6,360 bases of DNA from Anaerolineae bacterium (GTDB lineage Bacteria; Chloroflexota; Anaerolineae; J102): the NCBI GenBank assembly GCA_026985975.1, contig JALSPL010000556.1, positions 1-6,360 of the forward strand, given 5' to 3'. The notes below the pieces were generated by a model, which worked only from the letters and a program-made list of their open reading frames with translations, was not told the DNA's origin and made no database searches. This document shows positions 1-5,447 of this stretch, piece by piece. The first letter of the stretch is position 1. Each line of letters starts with the position of its first letter. The position numbers and the translations under genes were made by a program.

Positions 1-182
1 CGTTACGAGGGCTTCATTTTATCGCATTTGCTATCCTCATGCTTCAACGACTTTTCAAAATGACCACTTTTGCTTCTCAAAGTGCATAACAGCCTCTAGC
101 CAATGATCTGCTGTCATCCTCGACCTATGTCGTCATTTAGCCCAACAATCGCATGAACAGGTGCAGCGGGCGGGAAAGATTG

Positions 183-191
183 TGCTATAAT
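183..191 (+). promoter_or_regulatory. Extended -10 promoter element of lpdA
   Basis: The sequence TGCTATAAT is a perfect sigma-70-type -10 hexamer (186-191) with the TGn extension (183-185). No convincing -35 hexamer lies 17 bases upstream (163-168 reads GCAGCG), which fits an extended -10 promoter that depends less on -35. Transcription would start near 198, leaving a leader of about 45 bases before the ATG at 243. Its position downstream of the alternative ATG at 153 supports the later start. Confidence 0.6.
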
Positions 192-230
192 GGCGGAGCA
201 ATCTTATCTTCGAACATTGTTCCACTCAAT

Positions 231-234
231 GGAG
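231..234 (+). promoter_or_regulatory. Shine-Dalgarno site of lpdA
   Basis: GGAG ends eight bases before the ATG at 243, a normal spacing. It decides the start of lpdA: the longer in-frame reading from 153 would add 30 residues with no family resemblance and would begin upstream of the likely promoter. It is the only clear Shine-Dalgarno site before any of the five genes here. Confidence 0.75.
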
Positions 235-242
235 CTCAAAGT

Positions 243-1640
243 ATGACAAATCAGTTTGACTATGATGTCCTGATTCTGGGCGGCGGGCCCGGCGGCTATG
301 TGGCCGCCATCCGCTCGGCCCAACTGGGCCTGAAAACCGCCATCGTAGAAAAAGAAAACCTGGGCGGGATCTGCCTCAACTGGGGCTGCATCCCCACAAA
401 AGCCCTGATCCGCAACGCCGACATCGTGCATCTGCTGGGACAAGGCAAGACTTTCGGTTTCAGATTCGACAATCTGGAAGTGGATTACAGGGTGGCGGTC
501 AAACGCAGCCGTCAGGTTTCAAAACGGCTGGTGAAGGGCGTGGGGTTCTTGATGAAAAAGAACAACATCACCGTGCTCAACGGCTTTGGCAAGCTCACTG
601 ATCCCCACACGCTGGATGTGGACGGCAAGAGCGTGACCGCGGCCAACATCATCCTGGCCACCGGCGCCCGCCCGGCCCTGCTGCCCGGCATGGAGGCGGA
701 CGGGGAGCGCATCGTCACTTACCGCCAGGCCATTGTGCAGGACGAGCTGCCCGAGAGCATCGTCATCGTGGGCGCCGGGCCCATCGGCATGGAGTTCGCG
801 TACGTGTACAACGCCTACGGCGTGAAGGTGACTGTGGTGGAGATGCTGCCGCACATCCTGCCCAACGAGGAGCCTGAGGTGGCGCAGGTGGTGGCTAAGG
901 ATTTCCACAAGCAGGGCGTGCGTTTGCTGGCAGCCACCCGCACCGAGGGCATAGAAGTGACCGACTCGGATGTGAAGGTGCGGGTGAAGGATCTTGAAAG
1001 CGGCTCCGAGGAGACCATCATCACATCCCAGGTGCTGGTGGCTATCGGCATCAGGCCCAACAGCCAAGGCATTGGACTGGAGGCTGCGGGCGTGCAGGTG
1101 AATGAGCGGGGCTGGGTTCCCGTCAACAGTGTGATGCAGACCAACATCCCCCACATCTACGCCATCGGTGATCTCAACGGCAAGATGCCCCTGGCCCACG
1201 TGGCCAGCGCCCAGGGCGTCGTGACGGCCGAAACCATCGCCGGAGTCGACACTGCGCCCATCGAGGATTACAGCAACATGCCCCGCTGCACCTACTGCCA
1301 TCCCCAGGTGGCCAGTTTGGGTCTGACCGAAGCCCAGGCTCGCGAGCAGGGCTACGAGATCAAGACCGGCAGTTTCCCCTTCCAGGCCAACGGCAAGGCC
1401 CTGGGGCTGGGCGAACGGGAAGGCTTTGTCAAAATCATCATGGACGCCAAATATCACGAGATTTTGGGCGTGCACATGGTGGGGCCCGAGGTGACGGAAC
1501 TGCTGCCCGAGATGAGTCTGGCCCGAATGCTGGAACTGACGCCCGAGGAAATCGGGCGCAACGTCCACGCCCATCCCACTCTCTCCGAAACCCTGATGGA
1601 AGCGGCCCATGCAGTTCTGGGTCACGCTATTCATATTTAG
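243..1640 (+). CDS. lpdA: Dihydrolipoyl dehydrogenase (E3)
   Basis: This is the FAD-dependent E3 subunit that reoxidises dihydrolipoyl groups with NAD+ in pyruvate, 2-oxoglutarate or branched-chain 2-oxoacid dehydrogenase, or in the glycine cleavage system, in the cytoplasm. The protein is 465 residues, the usual family length. An FAD-binding Rossmann motif GGGPGG lies near residues 13-18. The redox-active disulfide is C44/C49 in GGICLNWGC. The NAD-binding motif GAGPIG is at 177-182, and the second FAD motif with D310 is in YAIGD. The C-terminal dimerisation domain ends in HAHPTLSE, with the catalytic base H444 and its partner E449. No N-terminal lipoyl domain is present. The start at 243 is chosen because of the GGAG site and the promoter between 153 and 243. 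No E1 or E2 gene lies in view, so the complex it serves is unknown. lipA two genes downstream fits a lipoate theme. All catalytic residues are intact. Confidence 0.97.
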   Translation: MTNQFDYDVLILGGGPGGYVAAIRSAQLGLKTAIVEKENLGGICLNWGCIPTKALIRNADIVHLLGQGKTFGFRFDNLEVDYRVAVKRSRQVSKRLVKGVGFLMKKNNITVLNGFGKLTDPHTLDVDGKSVTAANIILATGARPALLPGMEADGERIVTYRQAIVQDELPESIVIVGAGPIGMEFAYVYNAYGVKVTVVEMLPHILPNEEPEVAQVVAKDFHKQGVRLLAATRTEGIEVTDSDVKVRVKDLESGSEETIITSQVLVAIGIRPNSQGIGLEAAGVQVNERGWVPVNSVMQTNIPHIYAIGDLNGKMPLAHVASAQGVVTAETIAGVDTAPIEDYSNMPRCTYCHPQVASLGLTEAQAREQGYEIKTGSFPFQANGKALGLGEREGFVKIIMDAKYHEILGVHMVGPEVTELLPEMSLARMLELTPEEIGRNVHAHPTLSETLMEAAHAVLGHAIHI

Positions 1641-1643
1641 CTG

Positions 1644-1686
1644 GGGATTGGATGTTGGGATCGCCAGCCAACACCTGACCAATCCC
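1644..1686 (+). other. Stem-loop just after lpdA, possible terminator or mRNA 3' end
   Basis: Four bases after the lpdA stop codon, GGGATTGG (1644-1651) pairs perfectly with CCAATCCC (1679-1686). Inside it TGTTGG (1653-1658) pairs with CCAACA (1668-1673), leaving a nine-base loop and an uneven internal bulge (1 versus 5 bases). No T-run follows, so this is not a canonical intrinsic terminator. It may stabilise or delimit the lpdA transcript. The right arm overlaps the heptamer repeat that follows. Confidence 0.4.
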
Positions 1687-1718
1687 AATCCCCATTCCCT
1701 ATTCCCCATTCCATTCAC
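1680..1718 (+). repeat. Degenerate heptamer tandem repeat, consensus CATTCCC
   Basis: The stretch reads as consecutive units CAATCC, CAATCCC, CATTCCC, TATTCCC, CATTCC, ATTCAC, ending 12 bases before the next start codon. From 1678 to 1730 there is only one G on this strand. It resembles in form the short tandemly repeated repetitive (STRR) heptamers described in cyanobacteria. That is a likeness of type, not a claim of descent. Confidence 0.65.
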
Positions 1719-1730
1719 TACCATCCGTCT

Positions 1731-2732
1731 ATGAACACCCCCATTCCCGTCATTCACTACGGCCTGGGGCCCATCGGCCAGGCCATAGGCCGGACCGTGG
1801 CCGAGGAGCCGCGGCTGGTTTCGGTGGGCGCGGTGGATATCGATCCTCACCTACAACATCACAAACTACACGAAATCTGCGATGCCGAGTTGCCCGAGTT
1901 GCCCATCGTGGGCTCGTTGGCCGATGTGAAAGCTCCCGAAGGGGCAGTGGTGCTGCAAGCCACCGTCTCAAGGCTGAGCCAGGCCCGAGACCAACTCATG
2001 GAAGCCATCGCCCGCGGCTATAACGTAGTCTCCACCTGCGAAGAGCTGGTGTGGCCCTGGGATGATCAGCCTGATCTTGCCCGGGAGTTGGACGAGGCCG
2101 CCAGGAAGGGCGGCGTCACCCTGCTGGGCGTGGGCGTCAATCCGGGCATGGTCATGGATACGCTGCCCGCGCTGGTCGCCCGCATCACCAGCGGCGTCGA
2201 TGCAGTGTACGTGGCCCGCTACGTGGATGTGCTGGAGCGCCGCATCCCCTTGCAGGAGAAGATGGGCCTGACCAAAGACCCCGCCTGGGTGCAGGAGCGC
2301 CTTGACCGGGGTCAGATCGGGCATGTGGGCCTGGGAGCCAGCTTGCAAATGCTGGCCGCGGGCCTGGGCTGGAGCCTGGATGTGATCAGCATCGAGAGCG
2401 AGCCCATTGTGGCGACGGAAACGCTGGAATCGGGGCTGGGCTTTATCGAGCCGGGCCTGTGCAAGGGCATCCGTCAGAAAGCCATCGGCTACATTGCGGG
2501 CGTCCCTCGCATCACCCTGGAGCTGATCATGGAGGCCGGGGTGGCAGGCGGCGGCAGGGATGAGACCATCATCGATGGCGATCAGGCCCTGCACATGCAC
2601 CTGACGGGCGTCCATGGCGATAAAGCCACTGCCGCGCTCATCGTCAACCAGGCCTTGCACGTGCAGCAGATGCCCCCGGGCCTGCAAACCATGCTCTCCG
2701 CCCCGCTACTGCCCAGGCGAGGGCAAGAATAG
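1731..2732 (+). CDS. NAD(P)-dependent amine/diaminopentanoate dehydrogenase-like oxidoreductase (DapB fold)
   Basis: This 333-residue protein has an N-terminal Rossmann fold: YGLGPIGQAIG near residues 10-20 is the dinucleotide-binding glycine loop, followed by a strand ending in VDIDP. The mid region has EELVWPWDDQPDLA and, further on, GVGVNPGMVMDTLP. The C-terminal half has GHVGLGASLQMLAAGLGW. I recognise this pattern as the family annotated as dihydrodipicolinate reductase-like or 2,4-diaminopentanoate dehydrogenase, which in ornithine-fermenting clostridia oxidatively deaminates 2,4-diaminopentanoate to 2-amino-4-oxopentanoate. It is longer than true DapB (about 240-270 residues), so lysine biosynthesis is unlikely. 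No ornithine aminomutase or thiolase genes are nearby, so the substrate is open; an amino acid or diamine is inferred. The ATG at 1731 lacks a Shine-Dalgarno site and sits after a C-rich, G-poor leader. No in-frame defects are seen. Confidence 0.8.
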   Translation: MNTPIPVIHYGLGPIGQAIGRTVAEEPRLVSVGAVDIDPHLQHHKLHEICDAELPELPIVGSLADVKAPEGAVVLQATVSRLSQARDQLMEAIARGYNVVSTCEELVWPWDDQPDLARELDEAARKGGVTLLGVGVNPGMVMDTLPALVARITSGVDAVYVARYVDVLERRIPLQEKMGLTKDPAWVQERLDRGQIGHVGLGASLQMLAAGLGWSLDVISIESEPIVATETLESGLGFIEPGLCKGIRQKAIGYIAGVPRITLELIMEAGVAGGGRDETIIDGDQALHMHLTGVHGDKATAALIVNQALHVQQMPPGLQTMLSAPLLPRRGQE

Positions 2733-2760
2733 GAGCAGAAGTAGACAACAACTTAATCCT

Positions 2761-2901
2761 GGCTTTCCTGAAAAAAGGTCGTAACCAGCAACGGCAGTCG
2801 GGACAACAGCGAAAATAGTGGGCTTTCAGCCTGTTTTTCTTGGCGAAACCTTACTATTTTCCTTTGCGTCTTTGCGTGAGGCAAGTTTTTTCAGGAGCGC
2901 C
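2761..2901. repeat. MITE-like palindromic element with terminal inverted repeats and flanking direct repeats
   Basis: The left end GGCTTTCCTGAAAAAA (2761-2776) matches the reverse complement of the right end (2886-2901) at 14 of 16 positions, including 11 consecutive bases. The element is immediately flanked by identical direct repeats AATCCT at 2755-2760 and 2902-2907, as expected of a target-site duplication. It holds no open reading frame. Inside lie a second inverted repeat (2811-2861) and a doubled octamer CTTTGCGT (2862-2877). The structure fits a small non-autonomous transposable or palindromic intergenic element. Caution: the surrounding sequence is rich in AATC-type words, so the flanking match could be chance. 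Confidence 0.5.
2811..2861. repeat. Inner inverted repeat of the palindromic element
   Basis: GAAAATAGT (2811-2819) is perfectly complementary to ACTATTTTC (2853-2861). The stem extends to 12 pairs through two G-T wobbles and one G-C pair (2820-2822 with 2850-2852). Its centre (2836) lies within five bases of the centre of the outer element (2831), so the two palindromes are nested. A small hairpin GGCT-TTC-AGCC followed by TGTTTTT sits inside (2821-2837) and could weakly terminate transcription. Confidence 0.5.
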
Positions 2902-2913
2902 AATCCTTAACCC

Positions 2914-2934
2914 TCAATCATCAATCATCAATCC
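2914..2934 (+). repeat. Heptamer tandem repeat TCAATCA x3
   Basis: Three adjacent copies, TCAATCA, TCAATCA and TCAATCC, differ by one base only. The array ends 33 bases before the lipA start codon and lies in a G-poor stretch (three G in 2903-2967). Its sequence differs from the array upstream of the preceding gene, but its unit length is the same. Confidence 0.75.
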
Positions 2935-2967
2935 CCGACACCTCCAACGCCATCCGTTTTCAACCCC

Positions 2968-3936
2968 ATGACTGACGCCATCCAACCCCTTCCTATCGAA
3001 CTCGATCCCAACCCGCCCAAACATGACTGGCATAAGCCGCAACTCACGCGCGGACGCCGGCCCGACTGGCTGCGGGTGACCTCTCCCCACGGCGAGACCT
3101 TCTTCCAGGTCAATCATCTCATCCGGGCCGAAGGCCTGCACACCGTATGCGAAGAAGCAGGCTGTCCAAATCTGGGCGAATGCTGGGGCCGCGGCACCGC
3201 CACCTTTTTGCTGCTGGGCGACACCTGCACTCGCTCCTGCGGCTTCTGCAAGATCAAAGTAGGACGACCAGAAAAAGTGGATATCGTCGAACCCATCCGC
3301 GTGGCCCGCTCGGTGCAGGAGATGAATCTGCGCCATGCCGTATTGACCTCGGTCAATCGCGATGAACTGCCCGATGGCGGCGCCTTCATCTTTGCCGCCA
3401 CCATCCGCAAAATCCGCGAATTTCAGCCTGGCTGCACCATCGAGGTGCTCATCCCCGACTTTCAGGGGGATGACGCCGCCCTGTGGACGGTGATGCGGGA
3501 GAAGCCCGAAATCCTCAACCACAACGTGGAGACTGTGCCCCGGCTCTATCGCCGGGTGCGTCCCCAGGCCAAATATCGTCGCTCGCTGGAAGTGCTGCGT
3601 CGGGCCAAGGAGATGGACCCCAACACGCTGACCAAATCGGGCCTGATGGTGGGTCTGGGCGAACGCTGGGAAGAAGTCATCCAGGTGATGAAAGACCTGC
3701 GGTCGGTGGATGTGGACATCCTCACCATCGGGCAATATCTGCAACCCACCCGCTATCATCTCCCCATCGAAAAATACTGGCATCCTGACCAGTTCGCGGA
3801 ACTGCGTCGCATCGGCGAAGAAGATCTGGGCTTCCGCTGGGTGGAATCGGGCCCGCTGGTGCGCTCCTCTTATCATGCCGATGGTCAGGCCCGTCTCATT
3901 ACGCGCAACGACATCCCTATCCCCGCCCTGGCCTGA
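2968..3936 (+). CDS. lipA: Lipoyl synthase (radical SAM)
   Basis: LipA inserts two sulfur atoms into octanoyl groups carried by lipoyl-domain proteins such as E2 subunits or GcvH, making the lipoyl cofactor. At 322 residues it has the usual length. The auxiliary iron-sulfur cluster motif CX4CX5C is C61, C66 and C72 in CEEAGCPNLGEC. The radical-SAM cluster motif CX3CX2C is C87, C91 and C94 in CTRSCGFC. The C-terminal RSSY motif (299-302), which supplies the serine ligand to the auxiliary cluster, is present. Further family blocks seen are SVNRDELPDGGA, NHNVETVPRLY, TKSGLMVGLGE and GQYLQPT. All catalytic parts are intact, so the enzyme should be active. No lipB, lipM or lplA lies in view to supply octanoyl groups. 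The ATG at 2968 has no Shine-Dalgarno site. lpdA two genes upstream uses the same cofactor. Confidence 0.98.
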   Translation: MTDAIQPLPIELDPNPPKHDWHKPQLTRGRRPDWLRVTSPHGETFFQVNHLIRAEGLHTVCEEAGCPNLGECWGRGTATFLLLGDTCTRSCGFCKIKVGRPEKVDIVEPIRVARSVQEMNLRHAVLTSVNRDELPDGGAFIFAATIRKIREFQPGCTIEVLIPDFQGDDAALWTVMREKPEILNHNVETVPRLYRRVRPQAKYRRSLEVLRRAKEMDPNTLTKSGLMVGLGERWEEVIQVMKDLRSVDVDILTIGQYLQPTRYHLPIEKYWHPDQFAELRRIGEEDLGFRWVESGPLVRSSYHADGQARLITRNDIPIPALA

Positions 3937-3987
3937 CGATAGACGATGGACGGAAGAAGAGGATGATTGCAGACGCTCGCCATCGTC
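3935..3987 (+). repeat. Short heptamer run GACGATR and 8-bp inverted repeat after lipA
   Basis: Overlapping the lipA stop codon, GACGATA, GACGATG and GACGGAA follow one another (3935-3955). The middle copy is part of GACGATGG (3942-3949), which is perfectly complementary to CCATCGTC (3980-3987) across a 30-base loop. Shortly downstream GCGCC-A-GGCGC (3992-4002) forms another short palindrome. No function is evident; a transcript-end structure is possible. Confidence 0.4.
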
Positions 3988-4005
3988 CATTGCGCCAGGC
4001 GCCCC

Positions 4006-4096
4006 GAGATTCATTGATATTCGTGGAGATTCATTGAGATTTGGTAGAGATTTATTGAGATTCTGAATCTCCATCGAATCTCTATCAATCTCTATC
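4006..4096. repeat. Two-armed array of GAGATT motifs spaced 10-11 bases, forming a long palindrome
   Basis: GAGATT (once GATATT) starts at 4006, 4016, 4026, 4036, 4047 and 4057. Its reverse complement AATCTC starts at 4066, 4077 and 4087. Steps are 10 or 11 bases throughout. The last two right-arm units, AATCTCTATC, are identical decamers. The arms 4032-4063 and 4065-4096 are complementary at about 26 of 31 aligned positions with two one-base gaps. A run of five T follows (4097-4101), so the transcript could fold into a terminator-like hairpin ending the lipA message. Alternatively, the helical spacing could present binding sites on one DNA face. No coding potential is credible. Confidence 0.65.
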
Positions 4097-4167
4097 TTTT
4101 TCATCTGCGGAAATCAGTTTTTTCGGCTTTTTCTGCGTTCTAATCTTTTATTTTCAGCACACACACC

Positions 4168-5349
4168 ATGACCGATTACCTTTCCCTCGCCCGCCAACTC
4201 GCCCCCGACATCATCGCCTGGCGGCGGGATTTTCACCAGCATCCCGAGCTGGGATTTGAGGAATTTCGCACCGCAGGCATCGTGGCCGAGCATCTGCAAG
4301 CGTTAGGCGTGGAGACCCGCACCGGCGTGGGCCAGACGGGCGTGGTAGGGGTTATCGAAGGCGCGTCGCCTGGTCCCACCGTGCTTCTGCGTTTCGATAT
4401 GGACGCGCTGCCGGTGCCGGAAGAGACCGATCTGCCCTTCGCCAGCCAGCATCCGGGCGTGATGCACGCCTGCGGACATGACGGACACACAGCCATCGGT
4501 ATGGCCGTGGCCCGCTTGCTGGCGCAAACACGCGAACAATGGCCCGGTCGGGTCAAACTGATGTTTCAGCCCGCGGAAGAGGGCCTGGGCGGGGCGAAGG
4601 CGATGGTGCGAGATGGTCTGCTAAAACATCCCCGGCCCGACGCGGCCTTCGCCCTGCATCTGTGGAATCAATTACCACTGGGACAACTGGTGGTGCAGGA
4701 AGGCCCGCTGATGTCCGCTGCGGATCATTTCGAGATCAGCATCAAGGGCAAGGGCGGGCATGGCGCTGCGCCAGAAGACACGATCGATGCGGTGCTGGTG
4801 GGTGCGGAGGTGGTCAATGCGTTGCAGAGCATCGTCAGCCGCAATGTGCCGCCGCAAGACACCGCAGTGCTCAGTGTAGGCAGTTTTCGGGCGGGCGGCG
4901 CCTTCAATGTCATTGCCGAACGGGCCAACATGGCAGGCACCATCCGCACCTTCGACCCCGAGGTGCGGGCGTTGATTTTGCAGCGAATGCAAAAAGTGCT
5001 GACAGGAATCACCGCTGCGCATGGGGCGCAGGCAATTTTCGATTTGAAGGAAAATGAATACACGCCCGCAGTCATCAACGACGCGTCCATGGCCGAAATC
5101 GCCCGCACCGCAGCCCAAAAGATGCTCCCCCCAGAGCAAATCACCGAAATCCGGCCGCTGATGGTGTCGGAAGACATGTCGGAAGTCTTCAATCGCGTGC
5201 CAGGATGCTATGTGCTGTTGGGCGCAGAGCCAGAGGGCGGCGCCCGCGGGCCGCACCACAACCCCCGCTTCGATATCAACGAAGACGCTCTGCCCCTGGC
5301 TGCGGCCATCATGGCCAGCATTGCCGTCCATTTCAACCGCCGTCAGTGA
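4168..5349 (+). CDS. M20-family metallo-amidohydrolase (N-acyl-amino-acid / hippurate hydrolase type)
   Basis: This 393-residue protein is a cytoplasmic di-metal hydrolase of the M20D group, which releases amino acids or related amines from N-acyl conjugates. The opening WRRDFHQHPELGFEE is typical. Metal-binding residues in order are C102 and H104 in ACGHDGHTA, E137 and E138 in QPAEEG, H164 in ALHLW, and H363/H364 in GPHHNPRFDI. The dimerisation lid domain spans about 185-300, with KGKGGHGAAPEDTIDA. The block usually read as RADMDALP is RFDMDALP here (residues 76-82), a small departure. Length and motifs are complete. Substrate cannot be set from sequence: N-acetyl amino acids, hippurate, IAA conjugates and N-acetyl-diaminopimelate are all processed by relatives. 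The start ATG follows a C/A-rich leader with no Shine-Dalgarno site; no upstream in-frame start looks better. Confidence 0.93.
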   Translation: MTDYLSLARQLAPDIIAWRRDFHQHPELGFEEFRTAGIVAEHLQALGVETRTGVGQTGVVGVIEGASPGPTVLLRFDMDALPVPEETDLPFASQHPGVMHACGHDGHTAIGMAVARLLAQTREQWPGRVKLMFQPAEEGLGGAKAMVRDGLLKHPRPDAAFALHLWNQLPLGQLVVQEGPLMSAADHFEISIKGKGGHGAAPEDTIDAVLVGAEVVNALQSIVSRNVPPQDTAVLSVGSFRAGGAFNVIAERANMAGTIRTFDPEVRALILQRMQKVLTGITAAHGAQAIFDLKENEYTPAVINDASMAEIARTAAQKMLPPEQITEIRPLMVSEDMSEVFNRVPGCYVLLGAEPEGGARGPHHNPRFDINEDALPLAAAIMASIAVHFNRRQ

Positions 5350-5389
5350 GCGGTCAAAAGGGAACTTCTGGCAGAGCCGCAGCGTAGGG

Positions 5390-5395
5390 TAGAAT
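5390..5395 (+). promoter_or_regulatory. Possible -10 element upstream of the FHA-protease gene
   Basis: TAGAAT matches the -10 consensus at five of six positions and lies 52 bases before the ATG at 5448. A start near 5402 would put the whole heptamer array in the leader. No good -35 hexamer or TGn extension accompanies it, so this is a weak call. Confidence 0.2.
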
Positions 5396-5400
5396 GAACC

Positions 5401-5443
5401 CACTGAATACTGACGCACTGAACACTGAACACTGAACACCGAA
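5401..5443 (+). repeat. Heptamer tandem repeat CACTGAA x6
   Basis: Units read CACTGAA, TACTGAC, an extra G, then CACTGAA three times without error (5416-5436), then CACCGAA. The array ends four bases before the start codon at 5448 and fills the space where a Shine-Dalgarno site would be expected. It is the clearest of the heptamer arrays in the window. Confidence 0.8.
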
Positions 5444-5447
5444 CCAC

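Noticed and set aside
65..84. Hairpin CACTTT / AAAGTG in the first 100 bases
   Set aside because: Only six AT-rich pairs with an eight-base loop and no T-run; expected by chance, so not called as a terminator.
519..1850. 443-codon open frame on the - strand opposite lpdA
   Set aside because: It is antisense to a complete, motif-rich lpdA; its translation is His/Gly/Leu-rich with no recognisable domain. Long antisense frames are expected opposite GC-rich genes.
2914..4104. 396-codon open frame on the - strand opposite lipA
   Set aside because: It runs antisense to intact lipA and its first residues are simply translated repeat sequence (the GAGATT array). No family resemblance.
1680..5443. 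CRISPR array
   Set aside because: The repeats are 7-10 bases, directly adjacent without spacers, and no cas gene is present.
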